The position numbers were made by a program, and so were the translations under genes. Positions 33,601-41,633 of a stretch of DNA of 49,205 bases are shown one piece after another. The stretch is from contig JANDLU010000019.1 in assembly GCA_024330215.1 (NCBI GenBank), forward strand, positions 1 to 49,205. Direction: 5' to 3'. The DNA comes from Candidatus Gaiellasilicea maunaloa (GTDB lineage: Bacteria; Actinomycetota; Thermoleophilia; Gaiellales; Gaiellaceae). The notes beneath the pieces are model-generated. The model was not told the DNA's origin, did not search any database, and saw only the letters and a program-made list of their open reading frames with translations. The number at the start of each line of letters is the position of its first letter. Position 1 is the first letter of the stretch.

Positions 33601-34159
33601 GCGCCGCCTCGTCCTCGTCCGCCACGCGGAGGTGCGGCTCGACGCGGAGCTGCCACCGCGGCGCTGGGAGCTCACGGATCAGGGCAGAGCCGACGCGGAG
33701 CGGCTCGCGCGGCTTGCCGTCTTCGCCGCCGTCGAGGCGGTCGTCTCGAGCCCCGAGCCGAAGGCGCACGCGACCGCTGAGCCGATCGCGGCGGTGGCCG
33801 GCGTCGAACTTCGCGCCGAGCGCGATCTCTGGGAGGCGGAACGCGGCGCCTCGCCCGTCCACGACCGTGCGGCGTTCATCGCCCGGGTCGACGCCTGGCT
33901 CGGCGGAAGCCCGGTGCCGTGCTGGGAGGAACGCGATGCCGCGTCGGCGCGGATCGTCGCCTGTGTCTCGCGGCTCGTCGACGAGGTGAACGGTGACGTC
34001 GTCGTCGTCTCGCACGGCGCCGTCCTCAGCCTCTACCTTGCGTGGCTGCGAGGTCGGGAGCGAGTCGAACTGCGCGACTGGGAGGCAATCCCGCTTCCGG
34101 CGGTCGCAGTCGTCGACCCGCTCGCGCGCCGAATCCTCGAGCCGTGGCAAGAGACGTGA
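33599..34159 (+). CDS. Histidine-phosphatase (phosphoglycerate-mutase) superfamily protein
   Basis: A 186-residue phosphatase of the branch-1 histidine superfamily. The catalytic phospho-histidine motif is LVLVRHAEVRLD at the N-terminus (RHAE instead of RHG), with VSSPEPKAHATAEPI supplying a second basic pocket element and VVVVSHGAVLSLYLAWL the second catalytic His. The usual RHG glycine is replaced by Ala, common in subgroups of this family. Substrate unknown. The GTG start overlaps the family D hairpin; the end abuts the next gene. Confidence 0.85.
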   Translation: MRRLVLVRHAEVRLDAELPPRRWELTDQGRADAERLARLAVFAAVEAVVSSPEPKAHATAEPIAAVAGVELRAERDLWEAERGASPVHDRAAFIARVDAWLGGSPVPCWEERDAASARIVACVSRLVDEVNGDVVVVSHGAVLSLYLAWLRGRERVELRDWEAIPLPAVAVVDPLARRILEPWQET

Positions 34160-34167
34160 AGGCACGG

Positions 34168-35031
34168 ATGCACATCGGCGAGCTCGAGATCGACGAGGCG
34201 CTCGTGCGACGGCTGCTCCGTGAGCAGTTTCCCGAGTGGGTCGGCCTGCCGCTCCGGCGGATCGAGCCCAGCGGCACCGTCAACGCCATCTTTCGTCTGG
34301 GCGCCGAGCTCGCTGTCCGGCTCCCGCGTCACGAGGGGCCGACAGAGCCGGATCGCAAGGAGCTCGATTGGTTGCCGAGGTTGGCTCCGTTGCTCCCCGT
34401 CGAGATCCCCATTCCAGTGGCGCAGGGCCACCCGACCGACGACTATCCCTGGTTCTGGGAGATCCACGGGTGGATCGAGGGCGAAACGGTGCCCGTCGAG
34501 GAGATTGACCCAGTCCAGGTGGCGCGGGATCTCGCCGCGTTCGTCGGGGCGCTGCAACAGGTGAATCCGGCGGGCGCGCCGCCGGGACGCGGCGTTCCGT
34601 TGGCCGGGCGGGACGAAGGAACCCGGTACTGGCTTTCGCGCTTCGACGGCGACCCGGCGGTGACGGCGGGGTGGGAACAAGCGCTCGCTGCGCCGCCGTG
34701 GGACGGCCCGCCCGTCTGGCACCACGGCGACCTCGATGCGCGCAACTGGCTCGTCCGGGACGGGCGCATCAGCGGCGTGATCGACTGGGGCGCGATGGGG
34801 GTCGGCGATCCGGCGTGCGACGTGATGGTCGCGTGGAAGCTGCACTCGCCTGCCGCCCGCGACGCGTTCCGCGAGGCGCTGCCCACTCATGACGCTACCT
34901 GGGAGCGGGCGCGAGGCTGGGCTCTGTCGCAGGCGGTCGCGATCCTCGCGTACTACACGCCGATAAACAACCCGACGCTCTACCGCGAGGCGGAGAGCTG
35001 GCTCGAGCTCGTGCTGTCGGAGCGCGAGTAG
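34168..35031 (+). CDS. Aminoglycoside-phosphotransferase-fold kinase
   Basis: A 287-residue APH-family protein. It shows the N-terminal lobe SGTVNAIFRLGAELAVRLPRH, the hinge region PWFWEIHGWIEGETV, the catalytic Brenner loop VWHHGDLDARNWLV and the metal motif ISGVIDWGAMGVGDPACD. Such proteins annotated as resistance enzymes commonly phosphorylate other small metabolites; no resistance role can be inferred. The start is taken as ATG 34168 (MHIGELEIDEALV, the usual beginning in this subgroup); a GTG at 34156 overlapping the previous stop is the alternative. Confidence 0.86.
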   Translation: MHIGELEIDEALVRRLLREQFPEWVGLPLRRIEPSGTVNAIFRLGAELAVRLPRHEGPTEPDRKELDWLPRLAPLLPVEIPIPVAQGHPTDDYPWFWEIHGWIEGETVPVEEIDPVQVARDLAAFVGALQQVNPAGAPPGRGVPLAGRDEGTRYWLSRFDGDPAVTAGWEQALAAPPWDGPPVWHHGDLDARNWLVRDGRISGVIDWGAMGVGDPACDVMVAWKLHSPAARDAFREALPTHDATWERARGWALSQAVAILAYYTPINNPTLYREAESWLELVLSERE

Positions 35032-35061
35032 CGCGGCGCGAATCGCTCGAGGACGGTCGAG

Positions 35062-35148
35062 CGGACTTAGTGTTGTTTCAACACAAGCGCCGTGCGGCCC
35101 GCGCAACCGAGCCGTCCACGAGCGCTTGTGTTGTTTCAACACAAGCTC
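35062..35148. repeat. Repeat family D, locus 3: a hybrid copy and a typical copy
   Basis: The first element reads GCGGACTTAGTGTTG-TTT-CAACACAAGCGC: its left arm matches locus 2 (ACTTAGTGTTG), its right arm matches the AACACAAGC subtype, so only the inner bases pair. The second is GCTTGTGTTG (35124-35133) with CAACACAAGC (35137-35146), loop TTT. The right arm of the first (CAACACAAGCGC) also pairs with the left arm of the second (GCGCTTGTGTTG), giving an alternative fold. It occupies the 145-base gap before the ABC transporter operon. Confidence 0.82.
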
Positions 35149-35176
35149 CTCGAGGCTCCTCGCTAGGGTTGGCGGC

Positions 35177-36166
35177 GTGGCCGCGCAGGACAACTCGATC
35201 GCCGTCGAAGGGCTCGTGCGCGAGTTCAAGAAGGGGCCGCGGGCGGTGGACGGGATCGACTTGCGGGTCGAGCCGGGCGAGATCTACGGCTTCCTCGGCC
35301 CGAACGGCGCCGGCAAGTCGACGACCGTGCTGATGCTGACGACGCTTCTGCCTCCGACCTCGGGCACCGCCCGTGTCGGCGGTTACGACGTCGTCAAGGA
35401 GGGGCCGAAAGTGCGCTCGGTGATCGGGGCCGCGCTCCAGGAGGCCGCGCTCGACCCGATGCTCACCGGCCGCGATCATCTCCGGCTCCAATCGACGATG
35501 CAGGGAATCGCCCGCGCCGAGCGGAAGGAGCGCTCGAACGAGCTGCTCGAGCGCGTCGGCCTGAGCGAGGCGGCCGATCGGAGGGTCGGCGGCTACTCCG
35601 GCGGGATGAAGCGCCGGCTCGACCTGGCGCTGGCGCTCGTCCACAGGCCGCGGCTCCTCTTCCTCGACGAGCCCACGACCGGGCTCGACCCGCAGAGCCG
35701 GACCGCGCTCTGGGACGAGGTCGGGCGCCTCGCCCGCGAGGACGGTGTGACCGTCTTCCTGACGACGCAATACCTCGAGGAGGCGGACGTGCTCGCCGAT
35801 CGCGTCGGGATCATCGATCACGGCCGGATCGTCGCCGAGGGCACGCCGAGCTCGCTCAAGGCGGAGATCGGGCTGCCGAGCGTGCATGCGAATCCCGTCG
35901 AGGAGGGAGACCGCGGCCGGCTCGCGTCGGTGCTCGCCGCTTTCGGCGAGCCGCTCGGGGACGGCTCGCGCGACGTCGTCGTCCGGCTTCGTGAGGGCCT
36001 CGCCGGGCTGCCGGCGGTCGTCCGGGCCGTCGACGATGCCGGGTTGACGCTTGCGAGCCTCGAGATCCAGGCACCTTCGCTCGACGACGTCTTCCTCGCC
36101 AAGACGGGCCGCTCGCTCGAGGGGGCCGGCGAGGGTGAGGCGGACGCGGCCGAGCCGGCCGCGTGA
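35177..36166 (+). CDS. ABC-2 type exporter ATP-binding protein (DrrA-like)
   Basis: A 329-residue ATPase with Walker A LGPNGAGKSTTVL, Q-loop AALQEAALDPMLTG, signature GGYSGGMKRRLDLA, Walker B LLFLDEPTTGLDPQSR and H-loop region FLTTQYLEEAD. The ~90-residue C-terminal extension (DRGRLASVLAAFGEPLG, LEIQAPSLDDVFLAKTG) is that of the DrrA subfamily of drug and lipid exporters. GTG start at 35177. Its stop overlaps the first permease gene (GTGA). The substrate is not known. Confidence 0.93.
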   Translation: MAAQDNSIAVEGLVREFKKGPRAVDGIDLRVEPGEIYGFLGPNGAGKSTTVLMLTTLLPPTSGTARVGGYDVVKEGPKVRSVIGAALQEAALDPMLTGRDHLRLQSTMQGIARAERKERSNELLERVGLSEAADRRVGGYSGGMKRRLDLALALVHRPRLLFLDEPTTGLDPQSRTALWDEVGRLAREDGVTVFLTTQYLEEADVLADRVGIIDHGRIVAEGTPSSLKAEIGLPSVHANPVEEGDRGRLASVLAAFGEPLGDGSRDVVVRLREGLAGLPAVVRAVDDAGLTLASLEIQAPSLDDVFLAKTGRSLEGAGEGEADAAEPAA

Positions 36167-36942
36167 CCGGCGCGGTTCCTGCGCAGGTCGGCGCGCTCGC
36201 TCGTCGCTCGATCGTCCGCACGATTCGCCAGCCGGCGGCCGTCGTCTTCCCGCTGATCTTCCCGATCATGCTCCTGCTCGTGAACTCGGGCGGGCTCGAC
36301 GCCTCGACGGAGCTGCCCGGCTTCCCAACGGACTCCTTCCTCGCCTTCGCGCTCGCCGTCCCGTTCATCCAGGGCGCGCTCTTCTCGACGATGAACGCGG
36401 GCACCGACCTCGCGAGGGACATCCAGACCGGATTCCTGAACCGGCTCTCGCTGACCTCGATGCGTGCCTTCGCGCTGATTGCCGGGCAGCTCGCCGGCGT
36501 TGTCGTGATGGGCCTCGTCCAGGCGGCGTTCTACGTCGCGGTCGGCCTGGTCGTCGGCGTCGACTTCGCCTCCGGCGCACTCGGCATCCTCGTCCTCTTC
36601 GGCTTCGCCGCGGTGATCTCGATCAGCTTCGGCGCGCTCGGCGCCTTCCTCGCGTTCCGTACCGGCTCGGGCGAGGCGATCCAGGGCCTCTTCCCGCTGC
36701 TCTTCGTCTTCCTCTTCCTCTCCTCGATGAACACGCCCCGGAACCTGATCGGGGTCGACTGGTTCCGCGTCGTCGCGACCGCGAACCCGGTCTCGTACCT
36801 GATCGAGTGCGTGCGGAGCCTGATCATCACCGGCTGGGACGGCGAGGCGCTCCTGCTCGGCTTCGGCTTCGCCGTCCTGATCGGGATCGTTGCGACGGCG
36901 CTCGCGTTCTTCGCGCTGCACGACAGGCTGGCGCGCACGTGA
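36163..36942 (+). CDS. ABC-2 type exporter permease 1
   Basis: A 259-residue membrane protein with about six helices (AVVFPLIFPIMLLLVNSGG, AFALAVPFIQGALFSTM, QLAGVVVMGLVQAAFYVAVG, GILVLFGFAAVISISFGALG, LFPLLFVFLFLSSM, LLLGFGFAVLIGIVATALAFF). The GTDLARDIQTGFLNRLSLTS loop and RNLIGVDWFRVVATANPVSYLIE are characteristic of DrrB-type permeases. GTG start overlapping the ATPase stop; its end overlaps the second permease. Confidence 0.92.
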   Translation: MTGAVPAQVGALARRSIVRTIRQPAAVVFPLIFPIMLLLVNSGGLDASTELPGFPTDSFLAFALAVPFIQGALFSTMNAGTDLARDIQTGFLNRLSLTSMRAFALIAGQLAGVVVMGLVQAAFYVAVGLVVGVDFASGALGILVLFGFAAVISISFGALGAFLAFRTGSGEAIQGLFPLLFVFLFLSSMNTPRNLIGVDWFRVVATANPVSYLIECVRSLIITGWDGEALLLGFGFAVLIGIVATALAFFALHDRLART

Positions 36943-37706
36943 GAATCTGGCCCGTCGCCTCGGGCGTGGCGTGGCGGACGCTGAAGGTCGTCTTCACGAA
37001 CCCCTCGCTCTTCTTCCCATCGCTGATCTTCCCGCTCTTCTTCTTCACGGCGTTCGCGGGCGGGCTCTCGCAGGTCGCGCGGGTGCCCGGGTTCGACTTC
37101 GAGCCGGGCTACACGGCCTTCCAGTTCTGCTTCGTCCTGATCCAGTCGGCGGCCTTCGGCGGCGTCTTCACCGGCTTCGGGATCGCCCGCGACTTCGAGT
37201 ACGGCTTCGCGCGCCGGCTCCTTCTCGCCGCGCCGAACCGGACCGGAATCGTGCTCGGCTACGCGATCGCGGCGCTCGCGCGCTGGGCAGTGACGGCGAC
37301 GGTGCTCACGATCGTTGCCCTGGTTGCGGGGATGAACGTCTTCGGCGGTCCGGTCGACGTCTTCGGGATGTTCGCGCTCGCGCTCCTGATCAACATCGCA
37401 GGCCTTCTCTGGGCGTCGGGCGTCGCGATGCGCTTCCGGACGATCCAGGCGGGCCCGGTGATGCAGATGCCCGTCTTCCTGACGCTCTTCTTCGCGCCCG
37501 TCTACGTTCCGCTCGGGCTGCTCGACGGCTGGATCGAGGCGCTTGCGACCCTCAACCCGGTGACCTACGTCCTCGAGGCGGCGCGCAGCATGCTCGCGGG
37601 CGACGAGGTGCACGTGCTGCTCGCGTTCGGGCTCGCGGTCGGCCTGATCGGCGGCTTCGCGTTCTGGGCCCTCCGCGGGCTGCGCTCGGCGGAGGCTGCC
37701 GGATAG
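36939..37706 (+). CDS. ABC-2 type exporter permease 2
   Basis: A 255-residue permease homologous in layout to the previous gene: VASGVAWRTLKVVFTNPSL, GFGIARDFEYGFARRLLLAA loop, several helices (ALARWAVTATVLTIVALVAG, FGMFALALLINIAGLLWASG, MQMPVFLTLFFAPVYVPLGL) and ATLNPVTYVLEAARSML near the end. Together the two permeases and one ATPase make a heterodimeric exporter. GTG start at 36939 in a GTGA overlap. Confidence 0.92.
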   Translation: MRIWPVASGVAWRTLKVVFTNPSLFFPSLIFPLFFFTAFAGGLSQVARVPGFDFEPGYTAFQFCFVLIQSAAFGGVFTGFGIARDFEYGFARRLLLAAPNRTGIVLGYAIAALARWAVTATVLTIVALVAGMNVFGGPVDVFGMFALALLINIAGLLWASGVAMRFRTIQAGPVMQMPVFLTLFFAPVYVPLGLLDGWIEALATLNPVTYVLEAARSMLAGDEVHVLLAFGLAVGLIGGFAFWALRGLRSAEAAG

Positions 37707-37757
37707 CGAGCCGGCTCGCCGGGTCGAGAAGGAGGGCGCTCGGGTACGGTCAGCGCC

Positions 37758-39389
37758 GTGTCCTCGCGCGAACCTCAGCCGACGCGGCAGGCCGAGGGAC
37801 AGACCCCACGACATGTCCACTCGAGACAGGTCCGAGGGACTGTCCCTCGGACTCGTCCATTTCAGACAGGTCCGAGGGACTGTCCCTCGGGGTTGCTCGG
37901 CGCGATTCCACGAGATTCGGGTGCCGTTGAGTTTCGCGTCTGGGCGCCGAGCGTGGACGCCGTCGCGGTCGAGCTCGACGGCTCGATCCACGAGCTCGAG
38001 GACGACGGCGAGGGATTCTGGGCCGGCGACGCCGCCGCGTCCGCCGGCGACGACTACCGTTTCGTGCTCGACGGCCGGGACGCCTGGCCGGATCCCTGTT
38101 CGCGCGCCCAGCCCCACGGCGTCCGGGGATCCTCGCGAATCCTCGACACCGCCGCCTTCGAGATCGCGACGGGCCCGGGGCTCGCGCTCGACGAGCTCGT
38201 CGTCTACGAGCTGCACGTCGGCACCTTCTCGCCGGAGGGAACCTTCGACGGTGTCGTCCCGCGCCTCCCCGAGCTGCGCGAGCTCGGCATCACCGCAATC
38301 GAGCTGATGCCGGTGGCGACGTTCCCCGGTGGGCGCGGCTGGGGCTACGACGGGCTCTACGCCTCGGCGCCCCACCCGACCTACGGCGGTCCCGAGGGAC
38401 TCGCGCGCCTCGTCGACTCGGCCCATCGCGCCGGTGTCGGCGTCCTCCTCGACGTCGTCTACAACCACATCGGCCCTGGCAACGAGGCGCTCCGCGGGTT
38501 CGGCCCTTATTTCACCGCCCGCTTCGGCGAGACGCCGTGGGGTGAGGCGCTCGACTACGGAGAGCGCGGCGTCCGCGAGTGGGCGATCCAGAACGCAGAG
38601 CTCTGGGTACGCGACTACCGGCTCGACGGACTCCGCCTCGACGCCGTCCATGCAGTCGCCGACGACTCCGCGGAGCACGTCCTCGGCGAGCTCGCTCGTC
38701 GCGTCCGCGCCGTCGCCTCCGGCGCGCTCGTGATCAGCGAGATGGGGCAGGACGACCTCCGGCCGCTACGCGAGTGGAACCACGACGCGATGTGGCTCGA
38801 CAGCCTCCACCACGCGCTCCACGTGGCGCTCACCGGCGAGCGGGACGGCTACTACGCCGGCTTCGACGGCTCGCTCGCATCGATCGCGCGCGAGCTCTCG
38901 CGCCCCGAGGGATCGCAGCTCGTCGTCTGCGCCCAGAACCACGACCAGGTCGGCAACCGTGCGATCGGAGACCGGCTGCCGCCCGCGAAGCTGCGACTCG
39001 CCCAGGCGATCGTGCTCTTCTCGCCATTCACGCCGCTCCTCTTCCAGGGCGAAGAGTACGGGGAGCGCGCGCCGTTCCAGTTCTTCACCGACCACATCGA
39101 CTCGTTCATCGCCGATGCGACCCGCGAGGGGCGGCGGCGCGAGTTCTCGCGGTTCGCCGGTTTCACCGCGCACGACGTGCCGGATCCGCAAGCGCTCGAG
39201 ACGTTCGAGCGCTCGAAGCTCATCCCGCAGCCGGCGGACGAGCTCGTCGCGCGTCTCCTCCGGGTGCGCCGAGAGCTGCCGCCGGAGCTCGCCGTCGAGG
39301 TGGACGAGCGCGCCGGCCGGCTGACGCTGCGACGCGGCAGCGTCACCCTCGTCGTCGACTTCTCGAACGAGACCGTCGCGCTCGCGTGA
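37758..39389 (+). CDS. treZ: Malto-oligosyltrehalose trehalohydrolase, 5' end invaded by repeats
   Basis: A GH13_10 enzyme releasing trehalose from maltooligosyl trehalose. Core motifs: GAVEFRVWAPSVDAVAVEL (N-terminal beta domain), VYELHVGTFSPEGTFDGV, VLLDVVYNHIGPG, nucleophile YRLDGLRLDAVHAVADDS, general acid LVISEMGQDDLRPLREWN and AQNHDQVGNRAIGDRL. From GTG 37758 the protein is 543 residues, but residues ~20-45 are translated from two tandem copies of repeat C in two different frames. TreZ homology begins only near residue 55. An alternative TTG start at 37893 lies just after the repeats, and the true start is uncertain. Confidence 0.88.
   Translation: MSSREPQPTRQAEGQTPRHVHSRQVRGTVPRTRPFQTGPRDCPSGLLGAIPRDSGAVEFRVWAPSVDAVAVELDGSIHELEDDGEGFWAGDAAASAGDDYRFVLDGRDAWPDPCSRAQPHGVRGSSRILDTAAFEIATGPGLALDELVVYELHVGTFSPEGTFDGVVPRLPELRELGITAIELMPVATFPGGRGWGYDGLYASAPHPTYGGPEGLARLVDSAHRAGVGVLLDVVYNHIGPGNEALRGFGPYFTARFGETPWGEALDYGERGVREWAIQNAELWVRDYRLDGLRLDAVHAVADDSAEHVLGELARRVRAVASGALVISEMGQDDLRPLREWNHDAMWLDSLHHALHVALTGERDGYYAGFDGSLASIARELSRPEGSQLVVCAQNHDQVGNRAIGDRLPPAKLRLAQAIVLFSPFTPLLFQGEEYGERAPFQFFTDHIDSFIADATREGRRREFSRFAGFTAHDVPDPQALETFERSKLIPQPADELVARLLRVRRELPPELAVEVDERAGRLTLRRGSVTLVVDFSNETVALA
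37825..37890 (+). repeat. Repeat family C, copies 2 and 3 in tandem
   Basis: GACAGGTCCGAGGGACTGTC followed by CCTCGG occurs at 37825-37850 and again at 37865-37890, a period of 40 bases. Each contains the palindrome GAGGGAC-T-GTCCCTC. A degenerate partial copy (GGGACAGACC...GACATGTCC) precedes them near 37796-37817. They fall in the first codons of the treZ reading frame; since 40 is not a multiple of 3 the two copies are read in different frames. Confidence 0.85.
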
Positions 39390-39409
39390 CCGTGGCGTGA
39401 CCGTGCCGC

Positions 39410-39482
39410 GGGGTCAGGTCTTGCATCCGGCCGAAGCTGGCGATTTCTGGCGCAGTCTTGCGCGAATGCAAGACCTGACCCC
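39410..39482. repeat. Repeat family E: 17-bp inverted repeat
   Basis: GGGGTCAGGTCTTGCAT (39410-39426) and ATGCAAGACCTGACCCC (39466-39482) are perfect reverse complements enclosing 39 bases, which contain a smaller GCGCA-TGCGC hairpin. It lies in the 126-base gap between treZ and glgX. The outer sequence is like the REP-type palindromes mobilised by IS200-like (RAYT) transposases in many bacteria; that comparison is from general knowledge. Only one copy is in the window. Confidence 0.8.
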
Positions 39483-39515
39483 AGGCTTCTCACGGAGCGA
39501 GGGGCGGTCGGGGGC

Positions 39516-41633
39516 GTGAATGTGTGGCCGGGGAAGCCATTCCCGCTGGGTCCGAGGTGGGATGGCGAGGGGACGAACTTCTCCCTCTTCGCCGAGCATG
39601 CCGAGCGGGTCGAGCTCTGCCTCTTCGACGCCGAGGACCGCGAGACGCGCCACGAGCTGACCGAGCGGACCGCGTTCATCTGGCACGGTTACCTGCCGGG
39701 CGTCGGCCCGGGCCAGCGTTACGGTTACCGCGTCCACGGCCGCTGGGCGCCCGAGCGGGGGCACCGCTTCAACCCGGCCAAGCTGCTGATCGACCCCTGT
39801 GCGAAGGCGATCGAAGGCCCGGTGCACTGGGACCGGGGGAACACGCTTCCCTACCCGCCGGGAGGGGCGGACGCCGACCTCGAGCGGGATGACGACGACG
39901 ACGCGGCAGCGATCCCGAAGGCGATCGTGATCGACGAGTCGTTCGACTGGGAGGGCGACCGCCACCTCGAGACGCCGTGGCACGAGACGGTGATCTACGA
40001 GGTCCACGTCAAGGGCTTCACGAGGCAGCTCGACAGCGTTCGCGAGGATCTGCGCGGCACCTACGCGGGGCTCGCGTCGGAGCCGGCGCTCGCCTACCTG
40101 CAGGAGCTCGGCGTCACTGCGGTCGAGCTGCTCCCGATCCACCACATCGCCGACGAGTACCACCTCGCCACGAAGGGTCTCTCGAACTACTGGGGCTACA
40201 GCTCGATCGGCTACCTCGCTCCGCACGCGGGCTACTCGGCGACCGGGACGACCGGCGACCAGGTGCGCGAGTTCAAGGGGATGGTGAAGGCTCTGCACCG
40301 CGCCGGCATCGAGGTGATCCTCGACGTCGTCTACAACCACACAGCCGAGGGGAACGAGCTCGGTCCGATGCTCTCCTTCAAGGGGATCGACAACCTCTCC
40401 TACTACCGAACGCTGCCCACGAACCCACGCTACTACGTGGACTACACAGGGACGGGGAACTCGCTCAATCCCGTCCACCCGTCGGTGCTGCGATTGATCA
40501 TGGACTCGCTGCGCTACTTCGCGATCGAGTGTCACGTCGACGGTTTCCGCTTCGATCTCGCCTCGGCGCTCGCGCGCGAGCTCCACGAGGTCGACCGGCT
40601 CTCGGCCTTCTTCGACATCATCCATCAGGATCCGATCCTCTCCCAGGTGAAGCTGATCGCCGAGCCGTGGGACGTCGGGGAGGGCGGCTACCAGGTCGGC
40701 AACTTCCCGGTGCTCTGGACGGAGTGGAACGGGATGTACCGCGACACGATGCGCGATTTCTGGCGGGGCGAGACTGCGGTCGCGGAGTTCGCCTCGCGCT
40801 TCACCGGCTCGAGCGACCTCTACCAGCGCGACGGGCGGCGGCCGTCCGCCTCGATCAACTTCGTCACCGCCCACGACGGCTTCACGCTGCGCGACCTCGT
40901 CACCTACAACGAGAAGCACAACGAGGCGAACCTCGAGGGCAACCGGGACGGCGACAACCACAATCGGAGCTGGAATCACGGCGTCGAGGGCGAGACCGAC
41001 GATCCTGCGATCAACGAGCTGCGCGAGCGGCAGCAGCGGAACTTCCTCGCGACGCTCCTCCTCTCGCAGGGCGTGCCGATGCTGCTCGGCGGGGACGAGC
41101 TCGCGCGGACGCAGCGAGGCAACAACAACGGCTACTGCCAGGACAACGAGATCTCCTGGTTCGACTGGCGCCTGGACGGTCGGGCCGAACGGCAGCTCTC
41201 GTTCACGAAGCGGCTGATCGACTTCCGCTCGCGACACCCGGTGTTCCGGCGGGCCGACTTCCTGCGTGGCGAGGAGACGCTCGGCTCCGGTTCGCCGGAC
41301 GTCTGGTGGTTCCGGCCGGACGGGCGCAAGATGAGGCAGCGCAACTGGCAGGCGGGCGACACCCATGCGCTCGGTGTCTTCTTGAACGGCGCCGAGATCC
41401 CGACCGTCAGCGCGCAGGGGGCGCCGGTGCTCGACGACACCTTTCTGATCCTCTTCAACGCGTTCGAGGCGGCGGTCGTCTTCACGCTGCCGGCCGTCTC
41501 GTTCGGACGCCGCTGGGCGCACGAGCTCTCGACCGCTGAGCCGGAGCGCGAGGCCGGCGCCGATGTCTTCCCGGCGCGCGGCGTCGTCCCGGTCGAGGGC
41601 CGCTCGCTCGTCGTCCTGCGCCGGATCGCCTGA
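39516..41633 (+). CDS. glgX: Glycogen debranching enzyme GlgX/TreX
   Basis: A 705-residue GH13_11 isoamylase-type enzyme that cuts alpha-1,6 branches. It has a CBM48-like N-terminus ([31 protein letters not shown]). The barrel motifs are [40 protein letters not shown], nucleophile [16 protein letters not shown], general acid [19 protein letters not shown], and [21 protein letters not shown]. The GTG at 39516 begins [12 protein letters not shown]. Its stop overlaps the treY ATG by one base (TGATG). Between treZ and treY it is best read as the TreX of a TreXYZ set. Confidence 0.95.
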   Translation: MNVWPGKPFPLGPRWDGEGTNFSLFAEHAERVELCLFDAEDRETRHELTERTAFIWHGYLPGVGPGQRYGYRVHGRWAPERGHRFNPAKLLIDPCAKAIEGPVHWDRGNTLPYPPGGADADLERDDDDDAAAIPKAIVIDESFDWEGDRHLETPWHETVIYEVHVKGFTRQLDSVREDLRGTYAGLASEPALAYLQELGVTAVELLPIHHIADEYHLATKGLSNYWGYSSIGYLAPHAGYSATGTTGDQVREFKGMVKALHRAGIEVILDVVYNHTAEGNELGPMLSFKGIDNLSYYRTLPTNPRYYVDYTGTGNSLNPVHPSVLRLIMDSLRYFAIECHVDGFRFDLASALARELHEVDRLSAFFDIIHQDPILSQVKLIAEPWDVGEGGYQVGNFPVLWTEWNGMYRDTMRDFWRGETAVAEFASRFTGSSDLYQRDGRRPSASINFVTAHDGFTLRDLVTYNEKHNEANLEGNRDGDNHNRSWNHGVEGETDDPAINELRERQQRNFLATLLLSQGVPMLLGGDELARTQRGNNNGYCQDNEISWFDWRLDGRAERQLSFTKRLIDFRSRHPVFRRADFLRGEETLGSGSPDVWWFRPDGRKMRQRNWQAGDTHALGVFLNGAEIPTVSAQGAPVLDDTFLILFNAFEAAVVFTLPAVSFGRRWAHELSTAEPEREAGADVFPARGVVPVEGRSLVVLRRIA

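Noticed and set aside
34168-35031. APH-fold kinase as an aminoglycoside resistance gene.
   Set aside because: The fold is widely used for metabolite kinases and no resistance subfamily motif or mobile context is visible.
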